Assembly: GCF_029319185.1 (NCBI RefSeq)
Contig: NZ_CP119754.1
Span: 1,798,001 to 1,862,000 of the forward strand
DNA from: Superficieibacter sp. HKU1
Lineage (GTDB): Bacteria; Pseudomonadota; Gammaproteobacteria; Enterobacterales; Enterobacteriaceae
Reading direction: 5' to 3'
DNA: 64,000 bases
Below, piece after piece: positions 20,783 to 29,970 of this stretch. Numbering within the stretch: position 1 is the stretch's first letter; the number at the start of each line of letters is the position of its first letter. Under the pieces are notes generated by a model, which had not been told where the DNA came from, ran no database searches, and saw only the letters and a list, made by a program, of their open reading frames with translations. A program made the translations under genes and the position numbers.

Positions 20783-21676
20783 ATGGAACAATTGCGTGCC
20801 GAATTAAGCCACCTGCTAGGTGAAAAACTCAGTCGGCTGGAATGCGTCAATGAGAAAGCCGATTCTTCGCTGTGGTCGTTATACGATTCGCAGGGCAACC
20901 CTATGCCGTTGATGGCGAAAAGTTTTACCACGCCGGGCCTTGCCAGACAGCTTGCCTGGAAAGTATCCATGCTGGCGCGTAGCGGTACGGTAAGAATGCC
21001 CGTGGTCTATGGCGTTCTCACCCATGAAGAGCATCCGGGGCCGGATGTCCTGCTGATTGAACGGCTACGTGGCGTGCCGGTAGAAGCACCTGCGCGTACC
21101 CCCCAGCGCTGGGAGCAGCTTAAGGATCAAATCGTCGAAGGCCTGCTGGCATGGCATCGTCAGGATAGCCGTGGCTGCGTAGGGATGGTGGATAATACTC
21201 AGGAAAACCTGTGGCCGCAGTGGTATCGCCAGCGGATCGAAATGCTCTGGAGCACGCTCAATCTTTATCACAATACCGGGTTAACCATGCAGGATAAGCG
21301 GCTGCTGTTTCGCGCCCGTGAATGCCTGCCAGCGCTGTTTGAGGGCTTTAACGACAATTGTGTGCTGGTGCACGGTAATCTGACGCTGATGAGCATGCTC
21401 AAAGACGCACGTACCGATCAACTGCTGGCGATGGTCGGGCCGGGCATCATGCTATGGGCTCCGCGAGAGTATGAACTGTTTCGCCTGGCGGATAACCGGC
21501 TGGCAGAAGATCTGCTGTGGCATTACCTGCAACGTGCGCCGGTAGCGGAAGCCTTTCTCTGGCGTCGCTGGCTTTATTTGTTGTGGGATGAAGTGGCGCA
21601 ACTGGTGAATACCGGACGCTTTGACCGCGCCCGGTTCGATCTGGCGGCAAAATCACTCGTGCCCTGGCTCACCTGA
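20783..21676 (+). CDS. ycbJ: Phosphotransferase-like protein YcbJ
   Basis: 297 residues from the ATG; a GTG lies one codon upstream. Function unknown. The fold resembles aminoglycoside phosphotransferase-type kinases: a possible catalytic loop is CVLVHGNLTLMSML (about 197-210), where kinases have HGD, so the usual Asp is Asn here and the protein may not be an active kinase. E. coli YcbJ is recalled to have the same HGN. Its end overlaps the convergent elyC by 24 bases. Confidence 0.9.
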   Translation: MEQLRAELSHLLGEKLSRLECVNEKADSSLWSLYDSQGNPMPLMAKSFTTPGLARQLAWKVSMLARSGTVRMPVVYGVLTHEEHPGPDVLLIERLRGVPVEAPARTPQRWEQLKDQIVEGLLAWHRQDSRGCVGMVDNTQENLWPQWYRQRIEMLWSTLNLYHNTGLTMQDKRLLFRARECLPALFEGFNDNCVLVHGNLTLMSMLKDARTDQLLAMVGPGIMLWAPREYELFRLADNRLAEDLLWHYLQRAPVAEAFLWRRWLYLLWDEVAQLVNTGRFDRARFDLAAKSLVPWLT

Positions 21677-22432
21677 CGCGCCTTTCAGCCACTGCCAGAC
21701 GCGGCCCAGCGTTTCATACGCGACGCGATCGCTGTGGCCCAGCCATGCCGGGGAAGGGATCGCCCGCTCCCACGGATTTAGCGGTGAGTCAATCGCCAGC
21801 TGATTCGCGGGAGCCGGAAGCGGATGCAAACCCACGTGGCGGAAGAAAATCATTGCACGCGGCAGATGCGAAGCGGAGGTCACCAGCAGGAAAGGCGCAT
21901 CACCAATTGCCTTTTTAACCGCAGCGGCTTCTTCTTCCGTATCTTTTGGATGGTCGAGGGTAATAATGTCGCTGCGCGGCACGCCAAGGCTTTCGGCGAC
22001 CCTGGCCCCAACTTCAGCGGTACTGACGTTATTACTCACCGCCACGCCACCGGTAAAAATCAGCTTCGATCCCGGGTTCGCACGCCATAACCGTATTCCC
22101 TCATTCAGCCGCGGCAAACTGTTATTAATCAGGTTTGAACTCGGTGCCCACTGCGGGTTCCACGTATACCCACCACCCAGCACCACTACGTACTGAACCT
22201 GCTCATGGCCGTTCCAGGTAGCGTATTTATTTTCAATGGGACGGAGTAAACTATCGGCCACAGGCTGCAGGCTCAGCAACAGCAGCGCCAGCCAGCCGAA
22301 GGTGATAAAACCTTTACCGGTTTTCTGAAAGCGGCTGAACCAGAGCAGCACTACGCCGCAGCCAATCAATAAAAGTAACAGAGGCAGGGGTAATATCATC
22401 CCGCCGACGAATTTTTTTAGCGTAAAAAGCAT
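21653..22432 (-). CDS. elyC: Envelope biogenesis factor ElyC (DUF218)
   Basis: 259 residues. Two N-terminal membrane segments (about 10-30 and 38-58) precede a periplasmic DUF218 domain with VVLGGGYTWN and VTSASHLPRA. In E. coli it affects peptidoglycan assembly at low temperature, probably through lipid-carrier metabolism. It is on the minus strand, convergent with ycbJ and divergent from cmoM. Confidence 0.95.
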   Translation of the reverse strand: MLFTLKKFVGGMILPLPLLLLLIGCGVVLLWFSRFQKTGKGFITFGWLALLLLSLQPVADSLLRPIENKYATWNGHEQVQYVVVLGGGYTWNPQWAPSSNLINNSLPRLNEGIRLWRANPGSKLIFTGGVAVSNNVSTAEVGARVAESLGVPRSDIITLDHPKDTEEEAAAVKKAIGDAPFLLVTSASHLPRAMIFFRHVGLHPLPAPANQLAIDSPLNPWERAIPSPAWLGHSDRVAYETLGRVWQWLKGASGEPGHE

Positions 22433-22553
22433 CCTTCGTGGTTCCTTTTTTAACCATACAACCTTGCTTTGTCCGGGATATTACACCAGATTGCTTCATT
22501 CTCTGCCCGGCTGTGACAAAATAGCGCCTTTAACAGGATCGCGGAGTGAAGTT

Positions 22554-23348
22554 ATGCAGGATCGCAATTTCGATGACATCGCGGAAAAGTTTGCCCGCAA
22601 TATTTATGGCACCACTAAGGGCCAGCTGCGTCAGGCGATCCTGTGGCAGGATCTCGATAGTCTGCTCGCGTCATATGGCAACCGTCCACTGCGCATTCTT
22701 GATGCGGGCGGCGGAGAAGGTCAGACGGCGATTAAAATGGCGGAACGTGGACATCACGTAACGTTGTGCGATCTTTCCGCTGAAATGATCGCGCGTGCGC
22801 GACTGGCAGCGGCAGATAAAGGTGTGAGCGACAACATGCATTTTGTACAATGCCCGGCTCAGGAGATCGCTCAGCATTTGGAATCGCCGGTTGATCTGAT
22901 ATTGTTTCACGCGGTGCTTGAGTGGATTGCCGAACCGCAGCGCATGTTGCAAACGTTATGGTCGGTATTATCTCCCGGCGGCGCGCTGTCGCTGATGTTC
23001 TACAACGCCAACGGTTTTTTAATGCACAATATGGTGGCCGGCAATTTTGACTACGTGCAGGCGGGAATGCCGAAAAAGAAAAAGCGAACCCTCTCGCCGG
23101 ACTATCCACGCGATCCGCAGCAGGTCTATAGCTGGCTGCAAGACGCAGGATGGCAGATAACCGGGAAAACCGGCGTGCGGGTATTTCATGATTATTTGCG
23201 CGAAAAACATCAGCAGCATGATTGCTATGCCGCGCTGCTGGCATTAGAAACGCGCTATTGCCGTCAGGAACCCTATATTAGCCTGGGCCGTTACATTCAC
23301 GTCACTGCGCGTAAACCGCAGGAAGATGCAAGGATAACCGATGAGTGA
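22554..23348 (+). CDS. cmoM: tRNA 5-carboxymethoxyuridine methyltransferase
   Basis: SAM-dependent enzyme (formerly SmtA) that methylates wobble cmo5U to mcmo5U. It has 264 residues from the ATG after GGAGTGAAGTT (E. coli 261). An upstream extension in the same frame has no family match. SAM motif I is ILDAGGGEGQTAI at about 47-59. It is the first gene of the cmoM-mukFEB operon and overlaps mukF by 8 bases. Confidence 0.96.
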   Translation: MQDRNFDDIAEKFARNIYGTTKGQLRQAILWQDLDSLLASYGNRPLRILDAGGGEGQTAIKMAERGHHVTLCDLSAEMIARARLAAADKGVSDNMHFVQCPAQEIAQHLESPVDLILFHAVLEWIAEPQRMLQTLWSVLSPGGALSLMFYNANGFLMHNMVAGNFDYVQAGMPKKKKRTLSPDYPRDPQQVYSWLQDAGWQITGKTGVRVFHDYLREKHQQHDCYAALLALETRYCRQEPYISLGRYIHVTARKPQEDARITDE

Positions 23349-24663
23349 ATTTTCCCAGACAGTCCCCGAACTGGTTGCCTGGGCCAGAAAAAATGATTTC
23401 TCCATTCAGTTGCCGGTCGACAGGCTCTCATTTTTACTGGCTGTCGCCACGTTAAACAGCGAACGGCTGGAAGGTGAAATGACGGAAGGCGTCCTTATTG
23501 ACGCTTTCCGTCACGTCAGCGATGCGTTTGAGCAAACCAGCGAAACCATTGGCGTGCGTGCGAATAACGCCATCAACGATATGGTACGTCAACGTCTGCT
23601 GAACCGCTTTACCAGCGAACAGGCGGAAGGTAATGCCATTTACCGCCTGACGCCGCTGGGAATTGGCATCACCGACTACTATATTCGCCAGCGCGAATTC
23701 TCCACCCTTCGGCTTTCTATGCAGTTGTCGATCGTCGCAAGCGAACTGAAACGCGCCGCTGACGCTGCCGTTGAAGGGGGAGATGAATTCCACTGGCACC
23801 GCAACGTTTATGCTCCCCTGAAATATTCGGTGGCGGAAATTTTTGACAGTATCGATCTTACCCAGCGTTTGATGGATGAGCAGCAACAGTCGGTCAAAGA
23901 CGATATCGCCCAACTGCTGAACAAAGACTGGCGGGCGGCGATCTCCAGCTGCGAACTGTTGCTCTCTGAAACCTCCGGCACGCTGCGTGAATTGCAGGAT
24001 ACGCTCGATGCGGCAGGCGATAAGCTCCAGGCTAACCTGTTGCTCATTCAGGATGCCATTCTGCTGCGTGACGATCTGAATTTTGTCGATCGACTGGTGT
24101 TCGATCTGCAAAGTAAGCTGGACCGCATCGTCAGCTGGGGGCAACAGGCCATTGACCTGTGGATCGGATACGATCGTCACGTACATAAATTTATCCGTAC
24201 CGCGATTGATATGGATAAAAACCGCGTCTTTGCCCAGCGGCTGCGCCAGTCGGTACAAACGTATCTGGATGCTCCCTGGGCGTTGACCTACGCCAGCGCC
24301 GATCGTTTGCTCGATATGCGCGATGAAGAGATGGCGCTGCGCGATGAAGAGGTTACCGGTGAGCTTCCGGCAGACCTTGAGTTTGAAGAGTTTAACGAGA
24401 TCCGCGAGCAGCTTGCTGCGATGATTGAACAGCAGCTGGAAGTCTACAAAACCAGAAGTCTGCCGTTGGATCTCGGACTCGTTGTGCGCGAGTATCTGAC
24501 GCAGTATCCGCGCGCGCGCCATTTTGACGTGGCGCGTATTGTCGTGGACCAGGCCGTGCGCCTGGGCGTTGCACAAGCTGATTTCAGTGGGCTGCAGGCA
24601 CAATGGCAGCCAATTAATGATTACGGAGCCAAGGTACAGGCGCATGTCATTGACAAATATTGA
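23341..24663 (+). CDS. mukF: Chromosome partition protein MukF (kleisin)
   Basis: 440 residues, as in E. coli. It has an N-terminal winged-helix dimerisation domain, a central helical and coiled-coil part, and a C-terminal winged helix that binds the MukB head. It bridges MukB dimers and MukE in the MukBEF condensin. It overlaps both cmoM and mukE, which suggests coupled translation of complex partners. Confidence 0.98.
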   Translation: MSEFSQTVPELVAWARKNDFSIQLPVDRLSFLLAVATLNSERLEGEMTEGVLIDAFRHVSDAFEQTSETIGVRANNAINDMVRQRLLNRFTSEQAEGNAIYRLTPLGIGITDYYIRQREFSTLRLSMQLSIVASELKRAADAAVEGGDEFHWHRNVYAPLKYSVAEIFDSIDLTQRLMDEQQQSVKDDIAQLLNKDWRAAISSCELLLSETSGTLRELQDTLDAAGDKLQANLLLIQDAILLRDDLNFVDRLVFDLQSKLDRIVSWGQQAIDLWIGYDRHVHKFIRTAIDMDKNRVFAQRLRQSVQTYLDAPWALTYASADRLLDMRDEEMALRDEEVTGELPADLEFEEFNEIREQLAAMIEQQLEVYKTRSLPLDLGLVVREYLTQYPRARHFDVARIVVDQAVRLGVAQADFSGLQAQWQPINDYGAKVQAHVIDKY

Positions 24664-25348
24664 ACAAATGATGCCAGTTAAAATGGCACAGGCTCTGGCC
24701 AACCCGCTTTTTCCGGCGCTGGATAGCGCGCTACGTTCGGGTCGCCATATTGGTCTTGACGAGCTGGATAACCATGCCTTCCTGATGGATTTCCAGGAGT
24801 ATCTGGAAGAGTTTTACGCTCGCTATAACGTAGAATTGATCCGCGCGCCGGAAGGGTTCTTCTACCTGCGTCCGCGTTCGACCACGCTTATCCCACGTTC
24901 GGTCCTCTCTGAGCTGGATATGTTGGTGGGTAAAATCCTCTGCTACCTCTATCTCAGCCCGGAACGTCTGGCTAACGAAGGCATTTTCACGCAGCAGGAA
25001 CTGTACGACGAACTGCTTACCCTGGCGGATGAAAGTAAGCTGCTGAAGCTGGTCAACAACCGTTCTACCGGTTCTGACGTTGACCGACAGAAACTGCAGG
25101 AAAAAGTGCGTTCGTCGCTTAACCGCCTGCGCCGTCTGGGAATGGTGTGGTTTATGGGGCATGACAGCAGCAAGTTTCGCATTACGGAATCCGTTTTCCG
25201 CTTTGGTGCCGATGTGCGCAGCGGCGACGATCCGCGCGAAGCACAATTGCGGATGATCCGCGACGGTGAAGCGATGCCGATTGAAAATCATCTGCAGCTG
25301 AATGATGAAGCCGAAGAAAGCCAGCCTGATAGCGGAGAGGAAGAATAA
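24644..25348 (+). CDS. mukE: Chromosome partition protein MukE
   Basis: 234 residues when started at the ATG of MSLTNIEQ, which overlaps the mukF end by 20 bases; a longer in-frame start inside mukF was rejected by comparison with the E. coli length. It has tandem winged-helix (kite-type) domains and an acidic tail ending GEEE. It binds MukF and regulates the MukB ATPase. Its stop shares one base with the mukB start (TAATG). Confidence 0.97.
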   Translation: MSLTNIEQMMPVKMAQALANPLFPALDSALRSGRHIGLDELDNHAFLMDFQEYLEEFYARYNVELIRAPEGFFYLRPRSTTLIPRSVLSELDMLVGKILCYLYLSPERLANEGIFTQQELYDELLTLADESKLLKLVNNRSTGSDVDRQKLQEKVRSSLNRLRRLGMVWFMGHDSSKFRITESVFRFGADVRSGDDPREAQLRMIRDGEAMPIENHLQLNDEAEESQPDSGEEE

Positions 25349-28300
25349 TGTTAGAACGCGGTAAGTTTCGTTCGCTAACGCTGATTAACTGGAACGGCTT
25401 TTTTGCCCGTACCTTTGACCTTGATGAACTGGTCACCACCTTGTCCGGGGGGAACGGGGCCGGTAAATCCACCACCATGGCGGCTTTCGTCACGGCGCTG
25501 ATCCCGGATCTGACGCTGCTGCATTTCCGTAACACCACCGAAGCCGGGGCCACCAGCGGTTCCCGCGATAAGGGCCTGCACGGTAAGCTAAAGGCCGGGG
25601 TATGTTACTCGGTGCTGGACGTGATCAACTCCCGTCATCAGCGGGTGCTGGTGGGGGTCCGATTACAGCAGGTTGCCGGACGCGATCGCAAAGTCGATAT
25701 CAAACCGTTTGCCATCCAGGGCCTGCCGATGTCAGTCGGGCCGACCGAACTGTTGACCGAAGCATTAAACGAGCGCCAGGCGCGGGTGTTAACGCTTCCG
25801 GAACTGAAAGAGAAACTCGAAGCGACGGAAGGCGTACAGTTCAGGCAGTTTAACTCGATTACCGACTACCACTCGCTGATGTTCGATCTGGGCGTCGTGG
25901 CGCGTCGTCTGCGCTCGGCCTCAGACCGCAGTAAGTACTATCGCCTGATTGAAGCCTCGCTGTACGGCGGTATTTCCAGCGCCATCACCCGTTCCCTGCG
26001 CGACTATCTGCTGCCGGAAAATAGCGGCGTGCGTAAAGCCTTCCAGGATATGGAAGCCGCGCTGCGCGAAAACCGGATGACGCTGGAAGCCATCCGCGTG
26101 ACGCAGTCGGATCGCGATCTGTTCAAGCATTTGATTTCCGAAGCCACAGATTATGTGGCGGCAGATTATATGCGTCACGCCAACGAACGCCGGGTCCATC
26201 TCGACAAGGCGCTGGAGTTCCGGCGTGAACTGTTTACCTCGCGTAAGAAACTGGCGGCGGAGCAGTACAAACATGTCGAGATGGCGCGTGAATTGCAGGA
26301 GCACAACGGTGCAGAAGGGGATCTGGAGGCCGATTACCAGGCGGCCAGCGATCACCTGAACCTGGTGCAAACCGCGCTGCGTCAGCAGGAAAAAATCGAA
26401 CGTTACGAGTCGGATCTGGAAGAGTTGCAAATCCGTCTCGAAGAGCAGAATGAGGTGGTCGCCGAAGCCGTTGACCGCCAGGAAGATAACGAAGCGCGGG
26501 CGGAAGCCGCTGAGCTGGAAGTGGATGAGCTGAAAAACCAGCTTGCCGACTACCAGCAGGCGCTGGACGTGCAGCAAACCCGCGCCATTCAGTACAACCA
26601 GGCGTTACAGGCCCTCCAGCGCGCGCGCGAACTGTGCCATCTGCCGGACCTGACGGCGGACAGCGCGGACGAGTGGCTGGAAACCTTCCAGGCGAAAGAG
26701 CAGGAAGCCACCGAGCGCCTGCTGTCGCTGGAACAGAAGATGAACGTGGCGCAAAGCGCGCACAAGCAATTTGAGCAGGCGTTTCAGCTGGTGGAAGCCA
26801 TCAACGGCCCGCTGGCCCGCGATGAAGCCTGGGACATTGCGCGTGAATTACTGCGTGACGGCGTCAACCAGCGCCATCTTGCTGAGCAGGCGCAGCCGCT
26901 GCGCAGCCGCCTGAGCGAGCTGGAACAGCGTCTGCGCGAACAGCAGGACGCTGAGCGCCTGTTAGCCGAATTCAACAAGCGCCAGGGTAAACGTTACGCT
27001 ATCGAGGAACTTGAGGAGCTGCATCAGGAACTGGAAGCGCGTATTGCCAGCCTGTCCGACAGCGTCTCAAACGCCCACGAAAAACGCATGAATCTGCGGC
27101 AGGAGCTTGAACAAACGCAGGCACGCATTCAGGCGCTGCAAAAGCGTGCGCCGGTCTGGCTGGCCGCGCAAAGCAGCCTGAACCAGCTTGCCGATCAGTG
27201 TGGCGAAACCTTCGAAACCAGCCAGGACGTAACGGAGTACCTGCAACAGCTGCTGGAGCGTGAGCGAGAATCTATCGTTTTACGCGATGAAGTTGGCGCA
27301 CGTAAAAACGCCGTTGATGAAGAGATTGAGCGTCTTAGTCAGCCGGGCGGATCGGAAGATCAGCGGCTTAACGCGCTGGCCGAACGTTTTGGCGGCGTGC
27401 TTCTTTCTGAAATTTACGATGACGTTAGCCTGGAAGATGCGCCGTACTTCTCCGCGCTGTATGGGCCGTCGCGTCATGCGATCGTGGTGCCGGACCTGTC
27501 GCTTCTGACCGAACAGCTCGAAGGGCTGGAAGATTGCCCGGAAGATCTGTATCTGATCGAGGGCGATTCGCAGTCGTTTGACGATAGCGTATTCGCCGTT
27601 GATGAACTGGAAAAAGCGGTGGTGGTGAAAATCGCCGACCGCCAGTGGCGTTACTCCCGCTTCCCTGAACTACCGCTGTTTGGCCGCGCCGCGCGTGAAA
27701 GCCGTATTGAAAGCCTGCACGCCGAGCGTGAAACGCTTTCCGAACGCTTTGCCACGCTGTCGTTTGACGTGCAGAAGACCCAGCGTCTGCACCAGGCTTT
27801 CAGCCGCTTTATCGGCAGCCATCTGGCGGTGGCGTTTAAAGACGATCCGGAAGTGGAAATTCGTCAGTTAACCACCCGCCGTGGTGAACTGGAACGTGGG
27901 CTTACCAGCCACGAAAGTGACAACGAACAGCAGCGCGCGCAGTTTGAACTGGCGAAAGAGGGCGTTTCACAGCTCAACCGTCTTCTGCCGCGCCTGAACC
28001 TGCTGGCGGATGAAACGCTTGCTGACCGGGTCGATGAAATTCAGGAGCGTCTGGACGAGGCGCAGGAAGCCGTGCGCTTTATTCAGCAACACGGTAATCA
28101 ACTGGCAAAACTTGAGCCGCTGGTGTCCGTGCTGCAAAGCGATCCGGAACAGTTTGAACAGCTCAAGGAAGATTACGCCTGGTCGCAGCAGACCCAGCGT
28201 GACGCTCGCCAGCAGGCGTTTGCGCTGACGGAAGTGGTCCAGCGCCGGGCGCACTTTGGCTATTCCGACTCGGCAGAAATGCTCAGCGGCAACAGCGATC

Positions 28301-29796
28301 TGAATGAAAAACTGCGCCAGCGTCTTGAGCAGGCGGAAGCTGAACGTAGCCGCACCCGCGATGCCCTGCGTACGCATGCGGCCCAGCTCAGTCAGTACAA
28401 TCAGGTGCTGGCGTCGCTGAAAAGCTCATACGACACCAAAAAAGAGCTGCTGGGCGACCTGCATAAAGAGTTGCAGGATATTGGCGTGCGTGCCGACAAC
28501 GGTGCGGAAGAGCGTGCGCGTAGTCGTCGCGATGAACTGCACAGCCAGTTAAGCAATAACCGTGCGCGGCGCAATCAGCTGGAAAAAGCGTTGACCTTCT
28601 GCGAGGCGGAAATGGACAACCTGACCCGTAAACTGCGCGCGCTGGAACGTGATTATCTCGCCATGCGTGAGCAGGTGGTGAGCGCCAAAGCGGGCTGGTG
28701 TGCGGTTATGCGGCTGGTGAAAGACAACGGCGTGGAACGTCGCCTGCACCGGCGTGAGCTGGCCTATCTCTCCGCTGATGAGCTGCGATCTATGTCGGAT
28801 AAGGCGCTGGGTGCGCTGCGTCTGGCGGTGGCCGATAACGAGCACCTGCGCGACGTGCTGCGCATGTCGGAAGATCCGAAACGTCCTGAGCGTAAGATTC
28901 AGTTCTTCGTGGCGGTCTATCAGCACCTGCGCGAGCGTATCCGCCAGGATATCATTCGCACCGACGATCCGGTTGAAGCCATCGAGCAGATGGAAATTGA
29001 GCTGAGTCGCCTGACGGAGGAGCTGACCACCCGCGAGCAGAAACTGGCGATTAGCTCAAAAAGTGCAGCGAACATTATCCGTAAGACCATTCAGCGTGAG
29101 CAGAACCGTATCCGGATGCTTAACCAGGGACTGCAAAGCGTCTCCTTTGGCCAGGTCAACAGCGTGCGTCTCAACGTCAACGTCCGTGAAGCCCACGCGA
29201 CCCTGCTGGATGTGCTTTCTGAGCAGCATGAACAGCATCAGGATCTGTTTAACAGCAATCGTCTGACCTTTTCGGAAGCGCTGGCGAAGCTGTACCAGCG
29301 TCTGAATCCGCAGATCGACATGGGACAGCGCACGCCGCAAACCATCGGTGAAGAACTGCTCGACTACCGCAACTATCTGGAGATGGAAGTGGAAGTTAAC
29401 CGTGGTTCTGACGGCTGGTTACGCGCGGAATCCGGTGCCCTGTCAACCGGTGAAGCGATCGGTACCGGGATGTCTATCCTGGTGATGGTGGTGCAGAGCT
29501 GGGAAGATGAATCGCGTCGCCTGCGCGGCAAAGACATTTCGCCGTGCCGTCTGCTGTTCCTCGACGAAGCGGCGCGTCTGGATGCGCGCTCCATCGCCAC
29601 ACTCTTTGAACTGTGTGACCGGCTTGAAATGCAGCTTATCATCGCTGCGCCGGAAAACATCAGTCCGGAAAAAGGCACCACCTATAAACTGGTTCGTAAA
29701 GTCTTCCAGAATACGGAACATGTACACGTGGTCGGGCTGCGAGGTTTTGCCCCGCAGTTGCCGGATCCGCTGCCGGGCACCGCAGACGTTTCGTAG
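25348..29796 (+). CDS. mukB: Chromosome partition protein MukB (SMC-like ATPase)
   Basis: 1482 residues (E. coli 1486). The N-terminal head has Walker A GGNGAGKSTTM at about 34-44. Two long coiled coils flank a hinge at about 650-790. The C-terminal head has the signature SGALSTGEAIGTG and Walker B LLFLDEAARLD. It forms a dimer that loads on DNA with MukE/MukF, interacts with topoisomerase IV, and is displaced from the terminus by MatP, whose gene is also in this window. It ends in a strong terminator. Confidence 0.99.
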   Translation: MLERGKFRSLTLINWNGFFARTFDLDELVTTLSGGNGAGKSTTMAAFVTALIPDLTLLHFRNTTEAGATSGSRDKGLHGKLKAGVCYSVLDVINSRHQRVLVGVRLQQVAGRDRKVDIKPFAIQGLPMSVGPTELLTEALNERQARVLTLPELKEKLEATEGVQFRQFNSITDYHSLMFDLGVVARRLRSASDRSKYYRLIEASLYGGISSAITRSLRDYLLPENSGVRKAFQDMEAALRENRMTLEAIRVTQSDRDLFKHLISEATDYVAADYMRHANERRVHLDKALEFRRELFTSRKKLAAEQYKHVEMARELQEHNGAEGDLEADYQAASDHLNLVQTALRQQEKIERYESDLEELQIRLEEQNEVVAEAVDRQEDNEARAEAAELEVDELKNQLADYQQALDVQQTRAIQYNQALQALQRARELCHLPDLTADSADEWLETFQAKEQEATERLLSLEQKMNVAQSAHKQFEQAFQLVEAINGPLARDEAWDIARELLRDGVNQRHLAEQAQPLRSRLSELEQRLREQQDAERLLAEFNKRQGKRYAIEELEELHQELEARIASLSDSVSNAHEKRMNLRQELEQTQARIQALQKRAPVWLAAQSSLNQLADQCGETFETSQDVTEYLQQLLERERESIVLRDEVGARKNAVDEEIERLSQPGGSEDQRLNALAERFGGVLLSEIYDDVSLEDAPYFSALYGPSRHAIVVPDLSLLTEQLEGLEDCPEDLYLIEGDSQSFDDSVFAVDELEKAVVVKIADRQWRYSRFPELPLFGRAARESRIESLHAERETLSERFATLSFDVQKTQRLHQAFSRFIGSHLAVAFKDDPEVEIRQLTTRRGELERGLTSHESDNEQQRAQFELAKEGVSQLNRLLPRLNLLADETLADRVDEIQERLDEAQEAVRFIQQHGNQLAKLEPLVSVLQSDPEQFEQLKEDYAWSQQTQRDARQQAFALTEVVQRRAHFGYSDSAEMLSGNSDLNEKLRQRLEQAEAERSRTRDALRTHAAQLSQYNQVLASLKSSYDTKKELLGDLHKELQDIGVRADNGAEERARSRRDELHSQLSNNRARRNQLEKALTFCEAEMDNLTRKLRALERDYLAMREQVVSAKAGWCAVMRLVKDNGVERRLHRRELAYLSADELRSMSDKALGALRLAVADNEHLRDVLRMSEDPKRPERKIQFFVAVYQHLRERIRQDIIRTDDPVEAIEQMEIELSRLTEELTTREQKLAISSKSAANIIRKTIQREQNRIRMLNQGLQSVSFGQVNSVRLNVNVREAHATLLDVLSEQHEQHQDLFNSNRLTFSEALAKLYQRLNPQIDMGQRTPQTIGEELLDYRNYLEMEVEVNRGSDGWLRAESGALSTGEAIGTGMSILVMVVQSWEDESRRLRGKDISPCRLLFLDEAARLDARSIATLFELCDRLEMQLIIAAPENISPEKGTTYKLVRKVFQNTEHVHVVGLRGFAPQLPDPLPGTADVS

Positions 29797-29814
29797 TAGT
29801 CCGAAAAAGGACCC

Positions 29815-29842
29815 AAAAGGCGGCAGCGATGCCGCCTTTTTT
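29815..29842 (+). terminator. Terminator after mukB
   Basis: AAAAGGCGGC / GCCGCCTTTT stem with a 4-6 base loop and a following T run, 19 bases after the mukB stop. Confidence 0.92.
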
Positions 29843-29970
29843 GTATTCAGTATTACCTTAGAAGGGTGCTAATATCTTTAATCTTCTTTACATTAGGTAA
29901 GGCAAAACCGGTTTTGTCTTTATATACTGAGAGAAAGCGGACATTACATCGTCAAAACAGGGGGCAAAGG

